A stretch of DNA of 64,000 nucleotides from Janthinobacterium psychrotolerans (GCF_001677885.1 NZ_LOCQ01000051.1:1-64000), one strand, 5' to 3'. Counted from the stretch's first letter, positions 34,828 to 44,099 are shown. Program-made: numbers and translations. The notes: generated by a model from the sequence alone, not told the origin.

Positions 34828-34854
34828 GGGGTCAGACCCGGCGGGTCTGGCCCC
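34828..34854. repeat. REP-like palindrome
   Basis: GGGGTCAGACCC and GGGTCTGGCCCC form a nearly perfect stem around GGC, between the ends of two convergent genes. GGGGTCTGACCCC-type palindromes are frequent intergenic elements in Oxalobacteraceae. It may act as a bidirectional terminator or mRNA stabiliser. Confidence 0.65.
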
Positions 34855-34876
34855 GGTATTTGCCGTTGACGGTGTT

Positions 34877-35851
34877 TTATACCCCCGGCACGATATTCTT
34901 TCCCTCGACCAGCTTGTAGGTCTTGCCATCAAACGCATACCGCGCGCGTCCATTGAGCTGGGTGATCACGCGGGGCGGATCTTCGTTTTCCTTCACTTGT
35001 ACACCGGGCTTGATTTTCTGCGAGGCGCCCGTGAAGTCGACCAGCAGGTCGTCATAGGCGCCGCCATCGCGTGCGGCCGCAAAATGCCAGTTGCCGTCGA
35101 CTAACCAGCAATCCTGGGTCTCGGGGCCGCATGCGCCGTCATTGTCCGAGTGCAGGTCGATGCTGCCAGCGAGCTCGGTGACGGTGTCGGCGCCAAGCTC
35201 GAACAGCGCCAGCTGGGTAATGGTGTAGCCCTGGCCCGTGTAGCCGTTGCGGATTGCCATGCCCTGCTTGCCGGCGCCCAGCATCACCCAGTGCACATCG
35301 CCCAGCTGTCCGGACGAACCCAGGGCGGTGATATTTTCCAGCCGCGTCACCACCTGCCAGGCTTCGTCGCCAGGCTTGCCCTTGGGCGCCAGGTAGAACA
35401 CATTGAGCAGGCCCGGCGAGGCGTGGCTGGACTCGGCCTGGCCTTCGGTATTGGCCGTTTCCGCATTGGCGACCAGGATGGCGCGCCCGTCCGGCAGCAG
35501 CTTGTGGCTGACGGCGCTGAGCACGTAACTGAGCTTGTCGGCCTTCGCTTCCTTGCTGTCCGGGTCGCGCAGGTCGGCCAGCGCGTCTTCGCTGCCGGGG
35601 CGGTAGTGCTTGCCGAAGATGGCCAGCATCATGGCCGCTTCGAGCTTCCTGTCGCGTGCGCGCGCTTCGGGCGTTCTCATCTCGTCGTTTTTGGCGACAG
35701 CCGGTGCGCTGGCGGCAGGCGCCTCGACCGGGGCGGCGGCCACAGGCGCTGGCACAGGAGCAGGCGCCGCCGGCGCGGTGGCGGTTTTATCGGAGCAGGC
35801 GCCCAGCAGCGAGCAGGCCAGCAGCAAGGCGAGGGGGGACGATACATTCAT
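34877..35851 (-). CDS. Hypothetical lipoprotein
   Basis: Starting at 35851, the 324-residue product has a signal with lipobox LLGAC (Cys19), an Ala/Pro-rich spacer (about 22-50) and a mature domain of beta-rich sequence. That domain contains LLNVFYLAPKGKPGDEAWQVVTR and DVHWVMLGAGKQGMAIRNGYTG. A pair GACGPETQDC suggests a disulfide. The start is chosen because the lipoprotein signal begins there; an ATG 21 bases upstream has no ribosome site. No function is recognised. It may monitor or bind something in the periplasm. Confidence 0.7.
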   Translation of the reverse strand: MNVSSPLALLLACSLLGACSDKTATAPAAPAPVPAPVAAAPVEAPAASAPAVAKNDEMRTPEARARDRKLEAAMMLAIFGKHYRPGSEDALADLRDPDSKEAKADKLSYVLSAVSHKLLPDGRAILVANAETANTEGQAESSHASPGLLNVFYLAPKGKPGDEAWQVVTRLENITALGSSGQLGDVHWVMLGAGKQGMAIRNGYTGQGYTITQLALFELGADTVTELAGSIDLHSDNDGACGPETQDCWLVDGNWHFAAARDGGAYDDLLVDFTGASQKIKPGVQVKENEDPPRVITQLNGRARYAFDGKTYKLVEGKNIVPGV

Positions 35852-35963
35852 GGGTGGGGCCGATTGCGTCATTATCAATTGGCGCAGTATGCCAGATAGA
35901 CAAAAGCGATGGCGCAGGGTCCAGGCCTGGCCATCGCTTCTCTTGACTTGCAGCGTCAACGAT

Positions 35964-36006
35964 GTTGTCGGATTACGCGGCGCGGGGCGCCGCTAATGCG
36001 ACCTAC
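35964..36006. repeat. REP-like intergenic palindrome
   Basis: The element begins GTTGTCGGATTACGCG and ends CTAATGCGACCTAC, the same outer sequences as the doublet at 45.1 kb. It overlaps the 3' end of the RND gene. Confidence 0.65.
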
Positions 36007-39000
36007 GCGTGTGGTTTATCGAGCGCCACCTTGCCTTCCATCTTCGGTGCCGGGTGGCGGCGCAGCTTGTCCCTGGCACGCTTGAGCAAGTGTTCCAGGT
36101 CGTCGATGTAGGTGAACACGGCCGGCACCACCAAGAGGCTCAACAAGGTCGAGGTGATCAGGCCGCCGATCACCGTGATCGCCATCGGCGAACGGAAGCT
36201 CGGGTCGGCCCCCCAGCCCAGCGCCAGCGGCATCATGCCGGCGCCCATCGCGATCGTCGTCATCAGGATCGGCCGGCTACGCTTGTGGCAGGCGTCGACC
36301 AGGGCGTCGAAACGGTCCATGCCCGCTTCGCGCGCCAGGATCGCATAGTCGACCAGCAGGATCGAGTTCTTGGTGACGATCCCCATCAGCATGATCAGGC
36401 CGATCATCGACGGCATCGACAGCGCGCTGCCGGTGATCAGCAGCGCGACAAAGGCGCCGCCGATCGACAGCGGCAGCGCCGCCAGAATCGTCACCGGCTG
36501 CATGAAGTCCTTGAACAGCAGCACCAGCACGCAGTAGATGCACAGCACGCCGATCAGCATGGCCAGGCCGAAGCTGGCAAACAGCGAGGCCATCTCCTGC
36601 GCGTCGCCCAGTTCGGCGATTTTGACGGACGCGGGCAGGTTCTTCATCGACGGCAGCGCGCGCGCTTCCTGGTTCAACTCCCCCAGGGTGCGCGAGCCGA
36701 GTTCCACGTCCAGGGTCACGTTGCGGCTGCGGTTCAAACGGTCGATCTGCGCCGGGCCGCTTTCCATGGTGACGGTGGCGACATTGGCCAGGCGCACCGG
36801 GCCGTTCTTGCCCGGTACCGTCAGGCGTTCGATGGCCGCCAGGTCGGCGCGCACGCTGTTGGGCAGCTTCACGCGGATCGGCACCTGGCGCTCGGGCAGG
36901 TTCATTTTCGTCAGGTCGGTGTCGTAGTCGCCGGCCGTGGCCACGCGCACGGTTTCGCCTATCGACGCCGCCGTCACGCCCAGGTCCGCCGCCTTCGCAA
37001 AGTCGGGCCGCACGATGATTTCCGGGCGCACCAGCGAGGCGCTGGAGTTGACGTTGCCGATGCCGTGCAGGCCGCGCAATTCGCGCTCGACCTTTTGCGC
37101 CGCCGCCATCAGGGCCACCGGGTCTTCCGAGCGCAGCACCAGCTGCATCTTGACGCCGGTGTCGGGCGGGCCGACCGTAAAGCGCGCGCCGGGGATGTTG
37201 TCGAGCTTGCTGCGCAGCTGCGACTCCAGGCCGGCCATCGATTCCTTGCGCTCGGTGCGGTGCACGGTGGTCAAGGTCAGCACGGCGCGCCGCGCTTCGG
37301 CCGCCGCGCCCGGCGCAAAGGCGTCGCCGCTGGAGCCGCCACCGATGGAGCTGAACACGCCCTTGATGCCGGGCACCTGCATGGCCGCATTGCGCGCCTG
37401 CGCCGCCACCGCCCGGGTTTCGGCCAGGGTGGAGCCGGGCGGCAGTTCCAGGTTGATCTGCGTTTGCGCGCGGTCGGCGGCCGGCACGAAGCCGGTCGGC
37501 AGCAGCGGCACGAGCATGATGGAGCCGACAAAGAACACCAGCGAGGCGATGGCCGTGATGCCGCGATGGTTCAAACACCAGCGCATGGTGTTCAGGTAGC
37601 GCGTCATCAGCCAGCCGTCCTGCTCTTCCTTGTGCGGCAGCGGTTTCAATATATACGCCGCCATCATGGGCGTGAGCAGCCGCGCCACCACCAGCGAGGC
37701 CAGCACCGCCAGCACGGCGGTCCAGCCGAACTGCTTGAAGAACAGGCCGGGGATGCCGCTCATGAAGGCCGTCGGCAGGAACACGGCCACCAGCGCGAAC
37801 GTGGTGGCGATCACCGCCATGCCGATTTCATCGGCCGCCTCCATCGCCGCTTCCATCGGCGGCTTGCCCATGCGCAGGTGGCGCGAGATATTTTCGATTT
37901 CCACGATGGCGTCGTCGACCAGCACGCCGACCACCAGCGCCAGCGACAGCAGGGTCACGGTGTTGAGCGTATAGCCGAACCAGTAGATGCCGAGGAAAGC
38001 CGGCATCACCGACAGCGGCAGGGCGGCGGCGGCCACCAGGGTGGCGCGCCAGTCGCGCAGGAACCACCACACCACCAGCACGGCCAGCAGCGCGCCTTCG
38101 TACAGCAGCTCCATCGAACCGTCGAAGTTTTCCTCGACCGGGAAGGCGTTGTCGATCGACTGCCGGATCACCACGCTGGGGTTTTCCTTTTGCAGGTCGG
38201 CCACCGCGGCGCGCGCGCCATCGGCCACCGCCACTTCGCTGGCGCCCTTGGTGCGGAACACTTCAAAGGCGACCACGGTCTTGCCATCCTGCTCGGCCAG
38301 TGCGCGCGGCTCGGCGATCGTGTCGCGCACGTTCGCCACCTGGTCGAGGCGCACATGGCGCCCGTCCGGCAGCGGGATATCGACGCGCGACAGTTCCTCC
38401 GCCGTCTTCACGGTGGCGATGGTGCGCACCGACTGCTCGGCGCCGCTGACGTCGCCGCGTCCGCCCGGCGCCTCGCGCTGCACCAGGCGCAGCTGGCGCG
38501 ACACGTCCAGCGCCGACACTTTCAGCGCCGCCATGCGCGCATCATCGAGCTCCACCTGGATCTCGCGGTACACGCCGCCCAGGCGCGTGACGGCGCCCAC
38601 GCCGGGCACCGTCAGCAGCCGCTTGGCGACCGTGTTGTCGACATACCAGGACAGGTCGGGCGCGTCGAGCGGATTGTCGACGCCAGCCTTCGACATGGCG
38701 ATAAAGGTCAGCACCACGCGCCCGGCGGTGGAGGCCTTGGTGACGGTGGGGTCGCGCAATTCGGCAGGCATGTCGGCCTTGACCCTGGCGACGGCGTCGC
38801 GCACGTCGTTGACGGCTTCGGCGATCTGCTTTTCCAGCACGAATTCGACCGTGACGGTGGCCACGCCGTCGAGCACCTTGGTGTAGATGTTTTTCACGCC
38901 TTGCAAGGTGGCGACCGAGTCTTCGATCTTGCGCGCCACCTCGGTTTCCAGCTGGGCTGGCGCGGCGCCCGGCAGCGAGGCGCTGACGGTGACGATGGGC

Positions 39001-39125
39001 AGTTCGATATCCGGGAAATCCTGCACCGGATTGGCTTTGTACGCCAGCAACCCGGCCAGGGTCAGCAGCGCGAACAGCATGATGGCCGGGATCGGATTCT
39101 TGATCGACAGGGAAGAGAAATTCAT
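36003..39125 (-). CDS. RND multidrug efflux permease (HAE-1/AcrB-like)
   Basis: This 1040-residue inner-membrane transporter of the hydrophobe/amphiphile efflux type shows 12 helices with two large periplasmic loops. The proton-relay DD lies in VGVLVDDAIVEIENI (TM4), and TM10 carries ITKNSILLVDYAIL. The N-terminal SIKNPIPAIMLFALLTLAG and the IELPIVTVSASLPGAAP start of the first porter domain are typical. It is the last gene of a TetR-OMF-adaptor-pump operon with ten bases to the adaptor gene. Substrates are unknown, but the set is complete. Confidence 0.95.
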   Translation of the reverse strand: MNFSSLSIKNPIPAIMLFALLTLAGLLAYKANPVQDFPDIELPIVTVSASLPGAAPAQLETEVARKIEDSVATLQGVKNIYTKVLDGVATVTVEFVLEKQIAEAVNDVRDAVARVKADMPAELRDPTVTKASTAGRVVLTFIAMSKAGVDNPLDAPDLSWYVDNTVAKRLLTVPGVGAVTRLGGVYREIQVELDDARMAALKVSALDVSRQLRLVQREAPGGRGDVSGAEQSVRTIATVKTAEELSRVDIPLPDGRHVRLDQVANVRDTIAEPRALAEQDGKTVVAFEVFRTKGASEVAVADGARAAVADLQKENPSVVIRQSIDNAFPVEENFDGSMELLYEGALLAVLVVWWFLRDWRATLVAAAALPLSVMPAFLGIYWFGYTLNTVTLLSLALVVGVLVDDAIVEIENISRHLRMGKPPMEAAMEAADEIGMAVIATTFALVAVFLPTAFMSGIPGLFFKQFGWTAVLAVLASLVVARLLTPMMAAYILKPLPHKEEQDGWLMTRYLNTMRWCLNHRGITAIASLVFFVGSIMLVPLLPTGFVPAADRAQTQINLELPPGSTLAETRAVAAQARNAAMQVPGIKGVFSSIGGGSSGDAFAPGAAAEARRAVLTLTTVHRTERKESMAGLESQLRSKLDNIPGARFTVGPPDTGVKMQLVLRSEDPVALMAAAQKVERELRGLHGIGNVNSSASLVRPEIIVRPDFAKAADLGVTAASIGETVRVATAGDYDTDLTKMNLPERQVPIRVKLPNSVRADLAAIERLTVPGKNGPVRLANVATVTMESGPAQIDRLNRSRNVTLDVELGSRTLGELNQEARALPSMKNLPASVKIAELGDAQEMASLFASFGLAMLIGVLCIYCVLVLLFKDFMQPVTILAALPLSIGGAFVALLITGSALSMPSMIGLIMLMGIVTKNSILLVDYAILAREAGMDRFDALVDACHKRSRPILMTTIAMGAGMMPLALGWGADPSFRSPMAITVIGGLITSTLLSLLVVPAVFTYIDDLEHLLKRARDKLRRHPAPKMEGKVALDKPHA

Positions 39126-39134
39126 GGCCCGTCC

Positions 39135-40298
39135 TTATTTTTTTGCCGGCGTGGTGGCCGCGGCCGGGGCGGCGGCCGGGGTGGCGACATTGCGAACCAG
39201 ATCGCCGTCGTTCAGGAAGCCGGCGCCATTGACGACGATGGTGGTGTCGGCCGTGATGCCCGAGACGATCTCGATGCGGTCCGCCAGGCGCCGGCCCGGC
39301 TGCACCTTGATCTGGCTGACGCGCTGGTCGGCATTCAGGCGAAACACATAGCTGAAGCCGTCGCGCACGGCGATCGCCTGCTGCGGCACCGTCAATGCGC
39401 CCGAGGTGCCCAGTTCGAACGCGCCGCTGGCATACATGCCGGCCTTGAACGGCGCATTGCCGGCGGCGGACGCCGGCAGGTCCACATACACCAGGGCCGA
39501 GCGCGTTTGCGGGTCGACCGTCGGCGCGATCATGCGCACCTTGCCCGTCAATACGCTGCCATTGGCGGCCTTCACTTCGGCCAGCGTGCCCGGTTTCAGA
39601 TTGAGCAGTTCGGCCGCCGTCACTTCGGCGCGCCACTCCAGGCGGCCCTGGCGGATCATGCGGAACAGCTCCGTGCCGGCGCCCACCACCGAGCCGACGG
39701 TGGCCGAGCGCGACGAGATCACGCCGCTGTCGGGCGCGGTGACCTGCGTGTATTTCAGGCGCAACCGCTGTGCCGCCAGTTGCGCCTTGGCTGATGCGAT
39801 GCGGGCGTTGGCCGTCTGTTCGGCCGTCAGATACTGGCTGATCTGCTGGGCGCTGATGGCGCCCGTGGTTTGCAGCGAGCGGGCGCGCGCGGCGTTGGCC
39901 GACGCTTCGGCGGCATTCGCTTCGGCTTCCAGCACCGCCGCTTTCGTTTGCGCCAGGTCGGCGTTGACGGTGTCGCTGGAGAACACTGCCAGCACCTGGC
40001 CGGCGCGCACCGCCTCGCCGACATTGACGCGCACGTCCGTCAGGCGCAGGCCGTTCGACTCGCTGCCGATAAGGGCTTCCTGCCAGGCGGCCACGTTGCC
40101 GTTGGCGCTCAGCTTGATCGGCAATTTGCTCGTTTGCGGCCTGGTGGTGGTGACCGTCAGGGCCGGCTTTTGCACGGCGTTCTTGTCTTTTTCATCGGCG
40201 GCGGTGGAGGGCGCCGAATACAGCGCCACGCCGGCGCCGGCCAGGACGCAACAGGCCGCGATGGCCACGGCAAGCGGTTTGAATGTCAGTGTTTTCAT
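39135..40298 (-). CDS. RND periplasmic adaptor (MFP)
   Basis: This 387-residue protein has an N-terminal signal or anchor (about 8-30). The lipoyl half is ANGNVAAWQEALIGSE with VNVGEAVRAGQVLAVFS, followed by a short coiled-coil hairpin (about 100-175), the second lipoyl half TQVTAPDSGVISSRSA and beta-barrel domains with VPQQAIAVRDG. These are AcrA/MexA-type features. It lies between the OMF and pump genes, close to both. Confidence 0.92.
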   Translation of the reverse strand: MKTLTFKPLAVAIAACCVLAGAGVALYSAPSTAADEKDKNAVQKPALTVTTTRPQTSKLPIKLSANGNVAAWQEALIGSESNGLRLTDVRVNVGEAVRAGQVLAVFSSDTVNADLAQTKAAVLEAEANAAEASANAARARSLQTTGAISAQQISQYLTAEQTANARIASAKAQLAAQRLRLKYTQVTAPDSGVISSRSATVGSVVGAGTELFRMIRQGRLEWRAEVTAAELLNLKPGTLAEVKAANGSVLTGKVRMIAPTVDPQTRSALVYVDLPASAAGNAPFKAGMYASGAFELGTSGALTVPQQAIAVRDGFSYVFRLNADQRVSQIKVQPGRRLADRIEIVSGITADTTIVVNGAGFLNDGDLVRNVATPAAAPAAATTPAKK

Positions 40299-40328
40299 GT
40301 TCTGGTCCGTCAGATGGTATGCGGGGTA

Positions 40329-41726
40329 TCAGGGAGCAATGGCGGCCTGGCTGGCGTTCCAGCCGCCGCCGGCGGCGCGGTACAGCGCCACCCAGGCGGC
40401 GCTGCGTTCGCGCTGCAGATTGACCACGGTGTTTTCGGCGGCCAGGCGCGTACGGCGCGCGTCCTCCAGTTCGATCAGGCTGGCCAGGCCATTCTTGTAG
40501 CGCTCTTCGGTCGCCACGAACGACAGGCGATAGCCTTCGAGCGCCGTCTGCGCATGGCTGCTGCGAGCGTCCGTGCTTTGCAGGTTCAGCAGCGCTTCTT
40601 CCACTTCGCGCACGGCCTGTCGCACGCCGGCGCGGTACTTGACGACGGCTTCGTCATAGCGCGCCACGGCGGCGTCGACCTGGGCGCGGCGGCGCCCGCC
40701 GTCGAAGATGGGCAGGGTTACGGCCAGCGGGCCGATGCTCCAGGTGCTGCCGGTGATGCTCTGGCCGCCGGCGCGGATATTGCCCTTGCCGATGGACCCG
40801 GCCAGGCTCAAGCGCGGATAGCGCTGGGCTTTCGCGCCGCTCACTTCAAAGCTGGCGGCCGCCACTTCGCGCTCGGCGCTGAAGATGTCGGGCCGCTGCG
40901 CCAGCGTCTGTGCCGGCAAGTTACTGATTGCCACCGGCGCCGGCGCCACCAGCGGCGTGGCGGCCAGTCTGGCGCGCAAGGTGTCCTCCGGCATGGCCGA
41001 CAGGGCCATCAGCGCCTGCACGCCCACGTCGCACACAGCCCGCTGTTCGATGGCGCGGCTGGCGCCTTCGGCGGCGCTGGCGCGCGCCAGCGCGGCATTG
41101 GCCGGCGCCTGGAAGCCGGCGTCGGCGCTCAGTTGCGTCAGGCGCGCCGAGTCGCTGCGCGAGGCGGCGTCCTGCTCGGCCACGCTTTGCAGTGCGCGGC
41201 AGGCGCGCAGGCTGTAGTACTGGTTCGCCACTTCGGCCGCCACCGACACGCGTGCGTCGTGCCAGCCGGCCTGCGCGCTGTCATAGCGCTCCTGGGCGGC
41301 GTCGCGGTTGGCGCGGTTGGCGCCAAACACGTCGATTTCCCACGAGGCCTGCAGCGCCGCCTGCGAGGTGGTGCCGCCCGGCTGGGCGGACTGCTGGCTG
41401 GTGCGCACCACGCTGCCGGTGGCGTCGAGCACGGGTCCGAGCGCCGCGCCGCTGGCCACGCGGTCGGCGCGCGACTGCACGATGCGGGTGCGGGCGGTGG
41501 CTATCGTCGGGCTCACCTGCTGGGCGTCGGTGATCAGTTCGGCCAGCAGGGCGTCGCCCTGCCGCTGCCACCAGCCGGCCAGGTCGGCCACATTGCCGTT
41601 GTGCGGCAGCGGCGCATGCCAGTTGGCGGGGGCGCTTGCCGCCACGGAGGCCGGCGGCCCCTGCACGGCGCAGCCGGCCAGCGCCAGCATCATGCTGGCG
41701 GCCAGGGCGTATTCAGACTTCCTCAT
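40329..41726 (-). CDS. Outer membrane efflux lipoprotein (NodT family)
   Basis: From ATG 41726 (site AAGGACC) the 465-residue protein has a lipobox ALAGC at Cys21. Two OEP domains carry AALQASWEIDVFGANRANRDA and TLAQRPDIFSAEREVAAAS. It is the outer-membrane channel of the RND pump. The start lies inside the last codons of the TetR gene, so translation is coupled. Paralogous to the NodT protein at 32.6 kb but in a different operon. Confidence 0.92.
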   Translation of the reverse strand: MRKSEYALAASMMLALAGCAVQGPPASVAASAPANWHAPLPHNGNVADLAGWWQRQGDALLAELITDAQQVSPTIATARTRIVQSRADRVASGAALGPVLDATGSVVRTSQQSAQPGGTTSQAALQASWEIDVFGANRANRDAAQERYDSAQAGWHDARVSVAAEVANQYYSLRACRALQSVAEQDAASRSDSARLTQLSADAGFQAPANAALARASAAEGASRAIEQRAVCDVGVQALMALSAMPEDTLRARLAATPLVAPAPVAISNLPAQTLAQRPDIFSAEREVAAASFEVSGAKAQRYPRLSLAGSIGKGNIRAGGQSITGSTWSIGPLAVTLPIFDGGRRRAQVDAAVARYDEAVVKYRAGVRQAVREVEEALLNLQSTDARSSHAQTALEGYRLSFVATEERYKNGLASLIELEDARRTRLAAENTVVNLQRERSAAWVALYRAAGGGWNASQAAIAP

Positions 41727-42504
41727 GCTGGTCCTTTTGCGGTATCGATGGTTGAAATGGAGTGACGGGGTGCAGGCGGGTGCGTTCGACTTCGGCCATG
41801 GCCAGCCCATAATCGACCATGCGCGATAGCCAGGTGTCGGCGGCCTGCGGCGTGGCCATCAGCTGCGGGCGCAGCACGTGGACCACTTCGGCGCCGACCA
41901 TATGCTGCAGCGCAAGCGAGGCGATCGAAAAGGCCAGCCGGTGCATGTCGTCGCTATCGGCGTCGGCGCCCAGGTGGCGCGCCAGCACGCGCGCGAACGC
42001 CTCGTGTTCGGGGCGGATATTCTGCTCGATCTCGCGCGCCCACAAGCCGGTGGGTTCCAGCATTTCGCGGCACCACAGGCGCATGACGTCGCGCGCCCGT
42101 TCGCCCTGCTGCATCGGCGCGAGCATCTGCGCATAAAACCCCTGCAGCGTCTGGCGCAGGGTGAAGTGGGGCTGGTCGAACAGGGCGATATTGCCGAGCG
42201 GGTCGCTCGACTGTTCGGCAAAGGCGGCGCGGTACAGGCCGGCCTTGTCGCCAAAATAATAGCTGATGGCGGCCGCATTGGCGCCGGCCGCCTGCGCCAG
42301 TTCGCGCGTGGAGGTGCGGGCATAACCCTGTTCGGCAAACAGGCGGATGGCGCTGCGCAGCAGGCGCTCGCGCGACTGCTCGCCGTCGGAACGCGGCTTG
42401 CGCGCCACGCAATGGCCGAACAGATTGCGCCAGCCCGGCTGGCAGGGCGGCTCGTCATCGGCCGGCGCTGTGGATGCTGGCGGTGGGGAAGAAGGTTTTC
42501 TCAT
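41713..42504 (-). CDS. TetR-family regulator of the RND operon (CerR-like)
   Basis: The 263-residue product has a 40-residue Pro-rich N-terminal extension, an HTH (about 46-92, RLFAEQGYARTSTRELAQAAG and ISYYFGDKAGLY) and a CerR/DUF1956-like ligand domain (about 125-245) with RLWCREMLEPTG. It overlaps the OMF gene by 14 bases and heads the RND operon. An imperfect palindrome 28 bases upstream is the likely autoregulatory operator. Most TetR regulators of pumps repress until a substrate binds. Confidence 0.92.
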   Translation of the reverse strand: MRKPSSPPPASTAPADDEPPCQPGWRNLFGHCVARKPRSDGEQSRERLLRSAIRLFAEQGYARTSTRELAQAAGANAAAISYYFGDKAGLYRAAFAEQSSDPLGNIALFDQPHFTLRQTLQGFYAQMLAPMQQGERARDVMRLWCREMLEPTGLWAREIEQNIRPEHEAFARVLARHLGADADSDDMHRLAFSIASLALQHMVGAEVVHVLRPQLMATPQAADTWLSRMVDYGLAMAEVERTRLHPVTPFQPSIPQKDQHEEV

Positions 42505-42531
42505 GCCGGGAATTTAATCACATAACTAAAA

Positions 42532-42555
42532 CAAATGATATAACTTAATCGTTTG
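42532..42555. promoter_or_regulatory. Probable TetR operator
   Basis: CAAATGA and TCGTTTG (one mismatch from a perfect inverted repeat) are separated by ten A+T-rich bases, directly upstream of the TetR gene start at 42504. The position fits autoregulation of the efflux operon. Confidence 0.55.
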
Positions 42556-42576
42556 ATTCACTTATGGAATTCCGGG

Positions 42577-42610
42577 CAAAAAAAAGCCCGCGAACCTTGC
42601 GGCGCGGGCT
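42577..42610 (-). terminator. Rho-independent terminator
   Basis: On the minus strand AGCCCGCG and CGCGGGCT pair around a loop of about ten bases and are followed by eight T residues. It ends minus-strand transcription 143 bases beyond the receiver-kinase stop, leaving room for either a long 3' UTR or a separate small RNA. Confidence 0.85.
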
Positions 42611-42651
42611 GAATCCAAATGTTCGGAGAACGACTTGGAGGAGACAAGTAC
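42577..42651 (-). ncRNA. Candidate small non-coding RNA
   Basis: Downstream of the receiver-kinase gene, the minus strand has TTGCAC at 42680-42675 and TATAGT at 42657-42652 with exactly 17 bases between. About 70 bases to a strong terminator follow. The transcript would begin around 42645-42651, expose UCUCCUCC (complementary to ribosome sites) near its 5' end, have a small hairpin UCCGAA-CAU-UUGGA, and end in the terminator hairpin. The first hairpin ACTTG-CAAGT forms only if transcription starts upstream of 42649. It could instead be only the 3' UTR of the kinase mRNA. Confidence 0.35.
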
Positions 42652-42752
42652 ACTATAGCGCTAAAAATGGTGCAGTGCAATACCGTAGAACTACGGTGAC
42701 GATTCGACCATGTTATCGAAACGCTTGTATTGCGCTGCACACATGGGCGCCA

Positions 42753-44099
42753 TCAGTTGCGCAGCGCCAGTGTAAAAGTGCTGCCTTGTCCATAGTCGCT
42801 GTTGAAGAACAGGGCGCCGCCGATGGCGTTGGCCAGGTTCTGGCACAGGTACAGGCCCAGGCCTGCGCCTTCGGCATGGCGGGTGGAGGTCGAATCGAGC
42901 TGCGAGAAGGCCTGGAACAGCTTGGCCTGGTCTTCCTCCTTGATGCCCGCGCCGCTGTCGGTGATGCTCATTTCGGTCACGCGCGCGCCGTCTTCCTCGC
43001 GCTGGGCCAGGCGGATGCGCACGCTGCCCTGTTCCGTGAACTTGATGGCGTTGTTGAGCAGGTTGATCAGGATTTGCGTCAGCGCGCGGCGGTCGGTGTC
43101 GATCACCACCGCATGCGCTCCCGCATCGACTTCCAGCGTCAGGCCCTTTTGCTGGGCCAGCGGACGCAGGGTTTCGGCCACTTCCGCGATCAGATCGTGG
43201 CAGGGCACGGGCTCGATCGACAAGGTCAGCTTGCCGGCCTCGATCTTGGCCACGTCGAGGATATCGTTGATCAATGACAGCAGATGGCGCGCGCTGGCGC
43301 GGATGGTGGTCAGCTGTTTGTCCTGGTCGACCGTCAGCGGCCCCGGCAGCTTCATCAGCAGCGCACCCGTGAAGCCGATGATGGCGTTGAGGGGCGTGCG
43401 CAGCTCGTGCGACATATTGGCGATAAAGGCCGACTTCATGCGGCTCGCTTCGGCCAGTTCCAGGTTCTTCAGGGCGATTTCGCGGTTGGTCGTTTCCAGT
43501 TCGGCCGCATGGTGGGCCAGACGCATGTTCAGTTCGATCACCTGGCGTTCGCGCGCCTGCAGCTCGCCATTGACCTGCACCGCCTGTTCATAGGTCGAGA
43601 TCAACAGGTCGAGGATCTGCTGGCGCTCGGCATTGATGAAATGCTTCTGGTCGCCCAGGTACAGCGCGATGCCGATTTCGACGTTCTGGTTCTTGCGCAG
43701 CTTCTGGTTCATCAGCATGTGGCTGATGCGGTTGAGCAGATAGTCTTCCGCATACGGCTTGCGGATGAAATTGTCGGCGCCGCACTCGATGCCGCGGATG
43801 ATGTCTTTCGGGTCGTTGAGCGAGGTGACCAGGATTACCGGGATATCGCGCAGGGTCGGATCGGCCTTGATGGCGCGGCACAGGTCGTAGCCGTTCATTT
43901 CAGGCATAACGATATCGGACAGCACCAGGTGCGGCTTGCGCTCGCGGATGGCGGCCAGGGCCAGCTGGCCGTTGGCGGCCACGCGCGCGTTGTAGTGCAG
44001 CGACTGTATCAGGCGGCGCAAGCGCTCGGCCTGGGTCGGGCTGTCTTCGACGATCAGGATTTCGATTTCGTCGGGCTTGATCTGGTTGTTGGAGTCCAC
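42753..44099 (-). CDS. Receiver-histidine kinase protein
   Basis: The GTG at 44099 is preceded by a strong GAGGAGAGG; a GTG at 44138 is open further upstream but has no site. The 448-residue product has an N-terminal receiver (about 10-130) with IVEDSPTQAE and phospho-acceptor Asp in LVLSDIVMPEMNG. A coiled linker follows, then HisKA (about 215-285, ANMSHELRTPLNAIIGF) and GHKL ATPase (DSGAGIKEEDQ, GAGLGLYLCQNL). It is soluble, with no membrane segment. A receiver in front of a kinase suggests it is itself controlled by another kinase, as in chemotaxis or phosphorelay networks. Confidence 0.9.
   Translation of the reverse strand: MDSNNQIKPDEIEILIVEDSPTQAERLRRLIQSLHYNARVAANGQLALAAIRERKPHLVLSDIVMPEMNGYDLCRAIKADPTLRDIPVILVTSLNDPKDIIRGIECGADNFIRKPYAEDYLLNRISHMLMNQKLRKNQNVEIGIALYLGDQKHFINAERQQILDLLISTYEQAVQVNGELQARERQVIELNMRLAHHAAELETTNREIALKNLELAEASRMKSAFIANMSHELRTPLNAIIGFTGALLMKLPGPLTVDQDKQLTTIRASARHLLSLINDILDVAKIEAGKLTLSIEPVPCHDLIAEVAETLRPLAQQKGLTLEVDAGAHAVVIDTDRRALTQILINLLNNAIKFTEQGSVRIRLAQREEDGARVTEMSITDSGAGIKEEDQAKLFQAFSQLDSTSTRHAEGAGLGLYLCQNLANAIGGALFFNSDYGQGSTFTLALRN

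Noticed and set aside
36009..39794. 1,261-codon plus-strand frame across the RND pump gene
   Set aside because: Antisense shadow of the RND pump, with the His/Arg/Gln/Asp-rich composition typical of such shadows.
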